From Panax quinquefolius (lineage: Eukaryota > Streptophyta > Magnoliopsida > Apiales > Araliaceae), in assembly GCA_020205615.1 (NCBI GenBank), contig CM035165.1, positions 28,617,544 to 28,681,543 on the forward strand: a DNA stretch of 64,000 nucleotides, written 5' to 3'. Of the stretch, positions 12,026 through 23,429 are shown piece after piece. A program made the position numbers and the translations under genes. The notes under the pieces are model-generated. The model saw only the letters and a list, made by a program, of their open reading frames with translations, had not been told where the DNA came from and did not search any database. Every line of letters starts with the position of its first letter. Position 1 is the first letter of the stretch.

Positions 12026-12493
12026 CAAAATTACACTAAAAATTATTAAAACCTCTAACCTAACCTAGCATCGACCATAGCAATCTCTCTTCGATGGTGA
12101 TAACTTCTAAGTGAAGCTTGAGGAATTTTGTTTTCTTGTTCATTAATTTCATGTTAACAGTCATTTTAAACCTCATTGATCGCCCAAGACCGCATGTCCT
12201 CTAGAAATCATCTCACACTCATATCTCCTCTAAAAATCATCTCACACTCCCATAGTCCCATCTCCAATCAGATAATCAGTTGACTTGATAAACAAAAAAT
12301 AATTATTGTTTTACATATTATGGATTCACGAGTTACCGGAACGAAAAATAGATCTGGTATATTTAAATTTTGAAAATTATTCTGCATATTACAAACCCGG
12401 ATTCAAGAGTTACAATTGATCTAGATATATTTTTTCGGTGCAAAATTGATATGGTTGTGATCACATTTAATTAAATATTGGGTTAGGATCTGT
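12026..12493. other. Intergenic sequence, nothing recognised
   Basis: Homology to the copy B upstream region fades out at about 12045. The rest is AT-rich and has no frame or repeat I recognise. It may be leader sequence of the copia fragment that follows. Confidence 0.4.
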
Positions 12494-13905
12494 ATGTTTA
12501 AATTTGATGATGTGATGTTTATAATATATTACTGTCCAGTAGTGATGCATGAGTGCACTAAAAAAGTCAGGGAGAATAAGCAGTTTTTTCTTGACACAGC
12601 AATATATGAGATGTTCTCTAACATCACTGCAACATATGAAACGTTCAATGTGTTCCTCAATTCTCTAAGATCCTATGGCAAGGTCTACCTCAATAAGGAT
12701 CTGAATACAAAGTTTATGAGAGCTCTACCAAACAAGTGGGATGTAAAGACCACTGCAATCTGTGAGTCAAAAAATCTACATGAGATAATTATTCAAAAGC
12801 TTTATGGTAACCTTCTTACCTATGAGCATGAGCTTAATCAGATAATAGAGATCATTTCTGAAGATAAAAGAAAAGACAAAGGAATTGCTCTCAAAGATTC
12901 TGAAGTTGCCTCAAAAGTTCTAGTTGAAACAATAGCAGATGATGATCATGATGAAGCTGATGATAATAAAGATATAGCCTTGCTTGCTCAAGATTGAGGA
13001 AGTTCATGAGAAAGAGCAGCAGCTGAAGGCCAAGAAAGAACTATAACAAAGGAAGTAGTAGCAAGCATCAACAAAAGGATATGTGTTACAATTGTAAGAA
13101 GTCTGACCATTACATCGCAGAGTTCACCAAACCTCTGCGAGAGGAGCTCAAGAAAGATAAGAAGAAGTCTTACTCGAAGAAAGAATATAAAGACTACAAG
13201 AAGCATCATAAGAACGAAAGAGGCTTTGTAGGTCGAGGAATCGAGGAGTGAATCAGAGAATGACTCCAGTTCAGACTCCAATGATGACGATAAACCTCAA
13301 GTAGCAAATCTCTACCTGATGGCAATAAAGGAAGATTTCAGCAGAACCACTGATCGTCGAGAGATATATTGACATTAGTGAGGTATTTGAATTTAACTCT
13401 CCGGATGTTAATATTGATGATCTTATATTCGCATTGCATGATATAACATCTGATTTGCATCAATATATGAAGTGACTCAGGGTTCTATAAAAGGACCATT
13501 ATCTTCTTCAAGAGGAGAAAGAGAAAGTGCAAGTAGAACTGGAAACAGCTCTACGAAACACTGCCTCTCTATCCAAGCTTGAGGCTGAGAATGAGAATTT
13601 GAGAAAGATAACTAAGTCTAATGCACTGATAGAGTCTGCTCTTACCTCTAAGATGGAGGATTTAGAAAATATAATTTCAACGTGAAATCATTTTTCCTCA
13701 TCTATGGATTCACTGATCACCAGTCAGAGAGTTGTCTTTGATAGATCAGGTCTAGAGTTTGGAGATTTATCTTATACTCCAAGTATGGAAAACTCAGTGG
13801 AGACTAGCAATAATGGTGCCTCTTCTTCCCATAAAGGTATTGTATTTGTGAAACCCAAATAGGTTGCAGAGCCCATTATTCCAAGTTGTCCAAACTCATC
13901 AGACT
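12494..13905 (+). pseudogene. Ty1/copia gag fragment (UBN2-type), truncated by a gypsy insertion
   Basis: The frame 12494..12997 has the copia gag order: LNSLRSYGKVYLNKDL, then RALPNKWDVKTTAICESKNL, then LYGNLLTYEHEL, then KGIALKDSE and an acidic stretch. A frameshift follows. A zinc-knuckle region reads CYNCKKSDHYIAEF (13084..13125), where the final Cys of C-x2-C-x4-H-x4-C is Phe. Further on is a charged coiled-coil segment (about 13500..13680). Gag forms the particle that packages element RNA. Protease, integrase and RT are absent, because a gypsy LTR begins at 13910. The fragment has several stops and cannot be active. Confidence 0.8.
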
Positions 13906-13909
13906 AGAT

Positions 13910-16900
13910 TGTTTTTGAATAAAGATTAAATTTTCTCGAAATATATTTTTGAATATTATGGTGTGGATTTGATATAATGTTATAGTTGTGGGTAATATTT
14001 ACAAATTTTTTTGCAAAAAATGCACAAGTTGTTATATATATATATTGATTGGGGGGGAATATTTTTTAGGGAATATAAATGCAATGGCACAATCATTGGT
14101 GGACCCCCAGCAGCGGAATTATTGTCGGATTGAAAGATTGAAAAAAAATACTTTTAAAAAATAGCGGAAGTTTTACAGTTATTTGTTCTTGTTGAACGGT
14201 TAGTACGGTAAAAAATGCGATGATGTCTGGCGTGGTTGCGTAGTAGCTGCGGTATTGATTATTGATGCTTACGTGAAGTCACTCGGTTATACTCGATTAT
14301 TTACTACGATAATTCTTTGCATATATCTCTCGTATTATTGATTCGATTATTGTCGTAGTATCATCTGCATAATATGTTATTTTATTAAATCAATAATTGA
14401 GGCGACAAAGTTATTCATATTATTAAATTGCAATATTTCTGATATAGAAGTTACATCGAGGAGAGGTTTGGTCACTAATTGCGCGCATGATAGGGAGAAA
14501 TCCTTATTGGAAAGCCCCCTCTTTCACAGGAGCGACTGGTTGATAAATATTGTGAGTTATAATATTAATGATGAATGTTATTAAAATTGAAGTTGTGTTA
14601 GGAGTTGAATTTGGAGCAGCGGACGTGATATTTGAGTCAAGGAGCGATGAAATTAGTAAAAATAGTCTATAAACACAAAATTTTTGGAATTCACTATTTG
14701 GTGAAAAGTCAGCAGTTGACTTTTTTGGGAAAAATCAAACTTTGAAATTTCAAAATTTATATTTTTTTTGATAAAAATGGTTTCATTGTGTTGGAATTAT
14801 TTGTGTTAGTGAAAATCGACAATTATTTCGATAATAATTGATGTCTGGAGGTTATATTGACCCGATCGGGTATTTGCTTAGGATAAATGAGCAATTGATT
14901 GCTATTATTTCACATGATTATAACTATTTGTTCACATGTGTATACTATTGTTTCACATTCTTATTCTTATTAGGGGAGTTGGTGCAAGATTGATAATACT
15001 TGCATGACTAAGTTAAAAATGGAGGTATAGATGGAGAGTCTTATCTTTGTAATTCGTATTTTCACATGTCTAGAACTATTGATTCACATAATTTACTATT
15101 GAATCACATTATTTACTATTAGGGGAGGTGGTGCAAGTTTGATAATACTTCCATGACTAAATTAAAAATAAAGGAAAAGTTGGAGGTATTGTCTTTGTAA
15201 TTTTTTGACCCCAAAGCGTGCGATTATCGAAACTATATTTTTCTATAAATAGAAGCTCATTCTTCCTTCATTTCTCACCAATTCACAAAAGCTTTAGGCG
15301 ATTATTATAGAGAGAAATTATAGAAAAAGAAGAAGAAAGTGCTTTACCTCACTTATTCGGTATCATTTTTTTTCTAAGGTAGGGAGTATTATTTCTTTTT
15401 CTTATCCATGAAGAGAACTTACATTATTCCATTCTTTATTATTACATTGGAATAACTTTTTATACTGTATCTGTGAGCTACCTATACTTGGTGAAATTCT
15501 TACATTGTTCCATTCTTTATCATTACATTTGGAACATCACATGCATGCGTTTTCATGGGACACAGTTTAAAATCTTTATTATTACATTGGAATATATCAC
15601 ATGCATGCGTTTTCTGTGGGACTGATTAAATCTTTATTATTACATTGGAATATATCACATGCATGCGTTTTTGGGACGGACTGATTCCGTCTTTATTATT
15701 ATTTGTTGGAATAATATCACATGCATGCGTTTCTTGGGACTGATTTCGTCTTTATTATTACATTGGAATATCATATTATTATTTTTTTATGGGATTGGAT
15801 TATTTATTATTACATTGGAATAACTTTTGTCATTGATATATCGCGTTTGGTGATTTCTTTTGTTATTCCATTCCTTATTATACTCGGTTGGTTAAAGTTT
15901 TGACTTCTATACTCCATGAAATTAGTGGAATATCCTTGATATTTGCGCTTCATCGATATCTTTTCATGGAAATATTCTTACGAGCATTCTTGAATTTTAC
16001 TCTACAAAGCGGTATCATGTTGACAATTTGGGCGTTATTAGTTCTGGATAAATTAATTCTTGAACTTGTTTTATTGAATTCTTATATCATTGTCATCATC
16101 CTCGTGTTTATATTTTGTTGAAAGTCATACATGGCCTATAGTGCATAGATGGACTTGGTATGATTATGATGACCGAGGATTATTGGTGTAATCATGGTGG
16201 TAGTAATGTTACAAATGATGTGAAAAAAAAGTCCTCATTTGGCCGTAGTGCATTGATGGGCGAGTTGTTGGCATGATCATGACCATTATTGAATACACAA
16301 ATATTCTTCTTGGCGTAGTGCATGGATAATTGTGGTCGTGATACTAAAGAATATCCTTGGTAGTAGTAGTGCGGGGTGATTCGATGATGTGGATTATTTA
16401 TTAAATTTGAGTCGGTGATAAAAGTGATGAAAAACCTTTTAAATCATAAAAGATAGTAGATTTTATTCTCTACTTGACTCTTTTAATGGATTGCTTGTTC
16501 ATTGTGATTAAACTTGATGGTTGTTATATTGTATCGGTTTAACTTTGTTGAAGGCTAACGATAATATATTACGCATTATCTTAGTCATAATATATTTCTC
16601 TTTGGGCTAGTTGAGCTCACCCTTTTACTTTTATTGTTCTCTTGAGGAAATGAGAGCGTGGCGAGGGGACTAGTCGGGGAGCGTGGTGACGGACGGACGG
16701 ATGATAGCATTAGTAGTCCTCACTATTCGGTGAAATAGTGGAAAATAAATGTAATAATATTGAATTTGAGTTTGTATATTATACAGGCGACAATATTTGT
16801 ATTAAAACTCACGACTTATGTTTTTGTCGTACTTTTACTGCGGTTGTATAATTAAGTTGTATTTGTATTACGTACCATGTATTTGGTGACTCGAGAATAG

Positions 16901-16930
16901 GTGATGTATACCTATTTTGGGGGCGTCACG
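13910..16930 (+). repeat. 5' LTR of Ty3/gypsy element 1 (about 3.0 kb)
   Basis: This segment repeats at 23430..26340 plus 33514..33568. It ends in GGGGGCGTCACG, directly before the primer binding site. The left end begins with a shortened form of the 3' LTR start (TGTAAGACCC is not intact here). A TATA box (TATAAATA, 15244..15251) marks the likely promoter. Downstream of it lies a tandem array with RY motifs. The LTR is long for a gypsy element. The two LTR copies differ mainly by short indels. Confidence 0.9.
15536..15790 (+). repeat. Tandem ~60-bp repeats with RY motifs in the 5' LTR of element 1
   Basis: Four units share ATCACATGCATGCG, then TTGGGACTGATT, then TTTATTATTACATTGGAA. CATGCATG starts at 15540, 15600, 15658 and 15720, giving spacings of 60, 58 and 62. 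The array lies about 0.3 kb after the TATA box, so it would be in the transcribed leader. Confidence 0.85.
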
Positions 16931-16932
16931 GT

Positions 16933-16944
16933 TGGTATCAAAGC
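16933..16944 (+). other. Primer binding site of element 1 (initiator tRNA-Met type)
   Basis: TGGTATCAAAGC directly follows the 5' LTR. It matches the usual plant tRNA-iMet complementary site (TGGTATCAGAGC) with one change, and marks where minus-strand DNA synthesis would start. Confidence 0.8.
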
Positions 16945-17111
16945 TTAGGGATATGATCCTGGCTAAGATGTGAGACTAGAACTAGGAGGGAGAGGGAATT
17001 TCCTCGCTAGTATGACCTACTAAGTTTATTTGGTATTTAATTGGTTGGGTAGGAGTATAGGGATAATATGTTTCATGTCAATTAACCCTTGTTTTGTGGC
17101 GGTATTTGAAA

Positions 17112-18220
17112 ATGGCATCAGAGAATGTTGAGAACATCGATGGAGCACGAGGAGGCCGTTGAGTCTCCACGGATCGATAATCGAGGATAATGTGCATCAT
17201 CGGGAAGGCGACAATCCTCATGCAAACAACAACAACTTGACCAAATGATGAGCGATGGAATGTTTAGAGGCTTCATGCGATTCATGCGACATCGGTGAGG
17301 CGGCTCACATCAAAAATGAGGTGGAAACTCTTGGAAACTCTCGGACGGTCACCGCTAAGCAGTTCGAGAATTTGGGACCACCGGAGTTTATTGGAAGCAA
17401 AACCACTTAAAAGGCGGAAGCATGGATAAAAGCAGATAACCAAGATATTTGATGTCTTGGGATGCTCAGAGGAACAAAAGGTTCCCTTCGCCACCACCTT
17501 TATGTTGCGTGAAAGGTGATTCTTGGTGGGAATCGTAAAAGCGTACTGACTGGCCTTTCGAAGATGTCTTGGGAGAAGTTCAAGAGCATTCAGCGACAAG
17601 TACTTTCCGAAAGTATTCGTCACATGAAGGAGGTGGAGTTTATCAAGTTGGAACAAAACAATATGGCCAGGTGTCATGATGTCTGAGGCTAAATTTGCGG
17701 AGTTATCGGTTTGCATCCCATTTGGTTGATAATGAGGAGGCGAATGACAGCGAATGTTTTTAAGAGGTTTGAAGCAGAGGAATCGTCGATATCTTATTTC
17801 TCATAAAGCTGTGTTTGTATTCGGATGTTGTAAATAGGGCTCGATTATTTGGAGCGCGATAGCGAGTCAGCAATATGACGAAAAGAAAGCGGTGGCGTGA
17901 GAATGAAAATACCGGTGGTAACGATCATGAAGCGGTGACAACAAGCGTGGAGGAATCAACATGCGAAATGGTAACCACCGGTGGTAATCATAGCGAGCAA
18001 TAAAATGGACATTTCAAGAAAAGGAGATTCAATGATGATGGAAAAGGCGTCGACTGACACCGTTGTTAAGGAAGAGAAGCGACCACTATCGTATATGCTT
18101 CAAATGCGGAGGGGAGGACACATCGGTCAAGCTGCGCGATGCGTCAAAGCGTGTTATAATTGTGGAAGAGAAGGTCACTTAGCTCGATTTTGTCGTTCAC
18201 CAGAAGACAAATTCAGCTAG
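17112..18220 (+). pseudogene. Element 1 gag (decayed), with intact CCHC knuckle
   Basis: The frame starts at MASENVENIDG, about 170 bp after the primer site, and is then broken by many frameshifts. Recognisable gag pieces are GCSEEQKVPFA and LGEVQEHSA-like fragments. The C-terminal piece (17981..18220) is open and contains the nucleocapsid zinc knuckle CYNCGREGHLARFC (18152..18193) with all four ligands. A degenerate first knuckle precedes it. The knuckle binds genomic RNA during packaging. The equivalent gag in element 2 is better preserved in its middle. Confidence 0.8.
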
Positions 18221-18282
18221 GGATGGAGCACCAAAAGTAGTCGAGAAAAGTCAAAGCCCGGTAGTCTGAGGAGGCGTTTGTT

Positions 18283-18672
18283 GTGACCTCCCGAAAGCAA
18301 GGAACGAACGACGAGGTTATCACGGGTAAGCTTATCATAAACTCTAGTGAAATCTATACCTTATTTGATCTGGGTTCTACCCCATTCTTTTATTTCTCTA
18401 CTTGCGCTCAGCGTTTAAATTTGACTCAGGAGAAATTAGACTTTGACTTATCTGTTGAAACTCCATTAGGAGAAACCTTCATTACATCCTTTGTTTATAA
18501 GTCTTGTTTGATTCAAAAATCGGTACCCGCGCGTTACTGTCGATCTATCTCCTTAAAAATACTTGCATTTGGCGTGATTCTAGGGATTGATTGGTTAACT
18601 ACTCATCATACTAAAATTGATTATTTTCGTAAGGTTGTTAGCTTTCATATTCCTAATAAACCTATTATCTGA
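18283..18672 (+). pseudogene. Element 1 aspartic protease domain
   Basis: An open 129-codon stretch contains the retropepsin region. The active-site segment reads LFDLGST where active elements have FDSGAT, so the catalytic Asp is present but the neighbouring Ser is Leu. The later family motif VILGIDWLTTHH is clear. Retropepsin would cut the Gag-Pol polyprotein. It lies between gag and RT as usual for Ty3/gypsy. Confidence 0.8.
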
Positions 18673-18779
18673 ATTCAAGCGACCAAACCATTAAAATCAA
18701 TCACGGTCATCTCAAGCCCTAAAGCTATTCGTTTATTGAAAAAGCGGATGTCAAAGCTTTCTTAGCTCATATCTGATTT

Positions 18780-19848
18780 AAACAAAAATCGTCGATTTGA
18801 AGGATATTTCTATTGTTAATAAATTTCTGGCGTATTCACTGAAGAACTACTGGCCTACCCCAGGCGTGAAGTTGAATTTTGTATCGACCTTGAACCGGTA
18901 CAAAACCCATTTCAAAGCCCCATATCGAATGGCTCTATTGAACTTGAGGAGTTAAAGACCCAATTGCGAGAATTGTTAGACATTGGTTTCATTCGTCTGA
19001 AATCGTCTCCTTGGGTGCTCTCTATTACTATTCGTGAAGAAGAAAGATGGGAGTATGCGACTTTGTATTGATTATCGGGAGTTGAATCATGTCACCATCA
19101 AAAATAGGTACCCATTGCCCGTATTGATGATGACTGTTTGATCGATTACAAGGAGCACAAATTTTTTTCAAAAAGATCGATCTTAGATTACGGATATCAT
19201 CAATTTGAAGGTTAAAAGCGAGGATATTCAAAGGCGCCTTGAGAACTTCGATGCGGGCATTATGAATTCTTAGTCGTGTCTTTTGGATTGACTAATGCTC
19301 CTCTTTGCCTTCATGGATATGATGAGCAGAGTATTGAGGAATATTTGGATCATTTTTGTGGTCGTCTTTATTGATGACATCCTTATATATTCAAAAAGCA
19401 GTGAAGATCATGAGCAACACTTGAAGGTGATACTCAAAAGCCGTGAATATAAGCTTTATGCGAGTTAAAGAAATCGAGTTACGGCTTGAGGAAGTAGCAT
19501 TCCTTGGGCGCGTGATATCAAGTCATGGAATATCTGTTGATTGATTGCAAAGATTGAAGCTATTCAAAATTTGGGAGCAACCTAAATCGATGATGAAAAG
19601 TCGTAGCTTTCTCGGTTTAAATTTGGTTATTATCGGAGATTCGTGGAAGGATTTTCTCGAATCGCTACTCCATTAACTCGGTGACTCGAAAGATACAAAA
19701 TTCGGTTGGGGCGAGGAATGTGAGAAGAGTTTTCAAGAACTTCGAGAGGAGACTCATTTCGGAGGGATTTATCACATTACGACAATACCATCATTAGGTA
19801 TACATCATCTTGGAGGATTTGTCATCTCTGATGATGCTTGGGCATAAA
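18780..19848 (+). pseudogene. Element 1 reverse transcriptase and start of RNase H (frameshifted)
   Basis: Order of pieces: FKAPYRMA, then [22 protein letters not shown] split over frames, then NRYPLPV, then the catalytic box FIDDILIYSKS (19367..19399, the YIDD equivalent, with both Asp kept), then GWGEECEKSFQELRE leading to the RNase H domain. More than five frameshifts. The region is interrupted at 19849 by a foreign LTR fragment and resumes at 21508. Confidence 0.85.
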
Positions 19849-21507
19849 AGGTTAGGATGTGTTCTCAATTATTGACATGGGACACGAGAATAAATAAAAC
19901 GGATCCGGTCAAAGTGCGTAAAAGCGCTTGCATGACTTTCAACATAGGATGTTCAATGAATAATAAAAAATGGAACCGGTCGACGTAAACACACAAGGAT
20001 AGGGATGTTCAGCGAATAATAATAATCGGGAATAATAATAAGGATGGAATAATGAAAAAGAAATCACCGAACCGTAAATGCTAAAGTCGGATATGTGGTT
20101 ATTCAGATGAATAATAAAGAAAACGGAACGGTAAATGTAATGTATTGACGATTCAGGATGTTCAGCGAATAATAATAATAAAAAGTCGGAGTAAAGTCAC
20201 GAGACAGGATGTTAAAATAATAAGACGGGATGTTCAAGAATAATAGAAGAATGTCACCAAGTATAGGAATGGAATAATATAAAAATTTCACAGAGTTATT
20301 CAGCAGAATAATAAGCAATGGAATAATAAAGAATTATTCTCTTAAATGAATAAGAAAGAATAACACCCCTTACATTTGGTAGGAATTGAAATCAACCTTA
20401 AGAAATAGTGTAGTAAAGAAGCTGAACTTCTTCTTCTCTCTCTCTTCTTCTCTATACTTTCTCTCTCTATAGAGCTTGAATGAATTAAGTGAAAAATAAT
20501 GAAGCCCTAGGCCTCTATTTATAGAAGATTTCTAGCTTAGCTCTAGCTTGCCGTGTGAAAAGGCAAGTGGCTTGACGACTAATGATGTGAAAAGAAAAGT
20601 GGTTTGGCCTTTGTAATGTGAAACGAACTTTAAGTGGTTAACTAACTCTTATTGTAATGTGAAATGACAAGTGGTGAAGAACGTGACGGTAAAGGAAGGT
20701 AATTACTATTGGCGAAGGTAATTACTATTAGTGAAGGTAATTACTTATTGTGAGAAGGTAAATACTTAGACGGTGTGAAGGTAATTACTATTGATGAAGG
20801 TAATTACTATTCATGAAGATTAAATAACTATTGATGAAGAGACTCTTAGATGACATATGGGCCCCCATAAAATAATCAAACTTACCACAAGCGTCTCATA
20901 ATAGACTCTTTATATACATCAAGGATTTAAATATTACCACAAATCATTTTTTTTTTAATCAACACATATTTAATCTTTCAACAATTATTAATCATTTATA
21001 ACTTGTCGTCTCAATTATTGATTTAATAATATAACATATTATCTGAGATGATCTTTGTGACAATAATTGAATCAATAATATAAGAGATATGATCGTAGCA
21101 ATTCTTGTGTAATAATTGAGTATAGGTGAGTGACTTCTCACGTAAGCATCGATAATCAATCACAAGTGTACTCTTATCTGACCACGCGTATTCTTGTACT
21201 TTTACTACATAGGGTAGTTCAGCAGTTTTAACGGTAACACCTCGTAGTTATTTTTATAAAATATAATTTTGTCGTTTTCTCAATCTACGACAATAATTAC
21301 GTTAATGGGGTCCACCAATGATTGTTAAAGTTAAATACGAATATTCCCTAACAAAAAGAATATTCCCCGATCAAACGAATATTTTATAACAACTTGCTTA
21401 CTTTGCAAAATTTATAAATATTACCCACAACTATAACATTATATCAAATTTATTCCAAAAATAATATTTAAAAATAATATTTATAGAAAAATTCATCATT
21501 TATTTAT
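19849..21507 (-). mobile_element. Truncated LTR of the element 1 superfamily inserted in the RNase H region
   Basis: On the minus strand the right part (about 20880..21480) matches the start of the element 1 LTR, including the GTTATAGTTGTGGGTAATA stretch, and a TATA box (TATAAATAG) reads leftward at about 20520. The left part (19930..20340) is an imperfect tandem array built on GGATGTTCAGCGAATAATAA. Only about 1.66 kb of an LTR of about 3 kb is present. The insertion is flanked by a 22-bp direct repeat of host-element sequence (19848..19869 and 21509..21530, ending GATGTGTTCT). No coding sequence. Confidence 0.75.
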
Positions 21508-23160
21508 AAAAGGTTAGGATGTGTTCTTATGCAACATGGGAAAGTCATAGCCTATGCCTCAAGACAACTCAAAGAATATGAGAGGAATTATCCTACTCAT
21601 GATCTAGAGTTAGCGAGATGTTATCTTCACACTTAAAATTTGGAGGCATTACTTGTATGGAGAGAAAGTGGAGATCTTTACGGATCATAAAAGCCTCAAA
21701 TATTTCTTCACTCAAAAGGAACTCAACATGCGACAACGACGTTGGCTTGAAGCTATTGAAAGATTATGATCATACCATCGATACCATCACGAAAAGCGAG
21801 CGTGGTAGGTGGCGCATTGAGTAGAAGATCATATGCGAATGCGAGTGCGATGATATTCACAACACAAAAGCCCATTTTGTGTGACTTGCAAAGGATGGAG
21901 ATAGAGTTAAAGACTCGGGGACCCATGTGATGATGGCGAATATCTGAGTAGAGCCAGACTTTAATTGATAAAGTTAAAGTTGCTCAAATTCTGAGATCGG
22001 GGGGTGATGCGTATGAGGAAGAAAGTGCAAGAAGGTGTTATATTAGGAAGCAAGAATCGATGAAGAAGGAATACTTGAGTCGACTCCGGACTTTGTGTTT
22101 CTAACGACCACGATTTAAAGTATAAAATCATGATGGGGCGCAACACACCGTTTGCAATCCATCACAGGAGTACCAAAATGTATCGTGATCTTTGTCATAC
22201 ATTTTGGGTGGAAGCAATATGAAGAGAGAGATAGTATTTATTTATCTCGAGGTGTCTAATTTGTCAGCGAGTTAAAGCGGAGCATCAAGTACCAAAAGGT
22301 CCATTGCAACCACTTGAAATTCGAGAATGGAAGTGGGAGCACATTACCATGGATTTCGATTCTTGGTCTTCCCAAAGTTTCTCAAGGCGTAGATGCGATT
22401 TGGGTCATTGTTGATAGATTGACCAAGTCGCTCATTTCTTACAATCGAGAAACTTATACACTTGAGCGTCTTGCTTTCGTATGTACATAAGCGAGGTTGT
22501 AAGATTGCATGGTATGCGGTATCCATAGTTTACGATCGAGACCCAAGATTCACTTCAAGATTTTGGGTTAGTTTGCAAAAAGCTATGAGCGCGATTTACG
22601 ATTTAGCTTCGGCATATATCATCCTCAGACGGATGAGGCGATCGGAGAGGACGATTCAAACTCTTGAAGATCTATTAAGACTACGTGTCCTTGACTTCAA
22701 GGAAGTTGGGACAAGTTCTTACCATTGGTGGAGTTTTCCTACAACAACAGTTATCAAGCAAGTATTGGCATGGCTCCATTCGAGGCGTTGTATGGAAGAA
22801 AGTGTCGTTCTCGGTATCTTTGGGATGAGGTGGGTGAAACAGCGTTGTTGGGACGAGTTGATGCGTATGACTACGGAAAAAGATTCAAATGATCAAATGA
22901 CGTATAAAAACCTCACAAGATCGACAAAAGAGTTATCTTTGATCTTCATCGAAAGGGCGTAGAATTCGATATTGGAGATCGTGTGTTATTACGTGTTGCT
23001 CCATGGAAAGGAGTTACAAGATTTGGAAAGAGGAAAGCTCGATCCTCGATTCATTGGCCCATTTTAATCCTCGATCGAGTAGGAGCGTGGCTATAGACTT
23101 GCGTTTCTGCTTGAAGTATGTCTCGTGTTCATAACGTTTTCACATATCCATATTACGTAA
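21508..23160 (+). pseudogene. Element 1 RNase H end and integrase (decayed)
   Basis: RNase H resumes with a [24 protein letters not shown] block (frame-shifted). The integrase follows: a zinc-binding HHCC region in pieces (HHRSTKMYRDLCHTFW near 22160), the DDE core with [28 protein letters not shown], and the C-terminal segment VLLRVAPWKG then GKLDPRFIGPF in pieces near 22980..23070. The order PR-RT-RH-IN is the Ty3/gypsy order. The GKL.PRFIGPF end is typical of chromovirus-like lineages, though I could not see a chromodomain. A polypurine tract (23418..23428) follows before the 3' LTR. Confidence 0.85.
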
Positions 23161-23429
23161 ATATGTGAAAGACCCGAACCACATTATTGAGTTAGAAGCA
23201 GGACGAAATAGAGGAAGATTTAGCGTATGAAGAGGTTCTGTTAAAATCTTGGATAAGAAGGAACATATTCTACGCTCGAGGTTATACCTCAAGTCAAAGT
23301 TTTGTGGAGAAACCACGATGTTGAGAAATGACACGGGAGTTAGAATCGAAATGAAATCAAAGTATCCTCACCTCTTTGACATACAGTCGCACCCTAATTT
23401 TGAGGATGAAATTTCATAAGAAGGGAGGT

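Noticed and set aside
22462..22962. 166-codon frame as an independent gene
   Set aside because: It is an integrase segment (DRDPRFTSRFW) of element 1 in a partly shifted frame.
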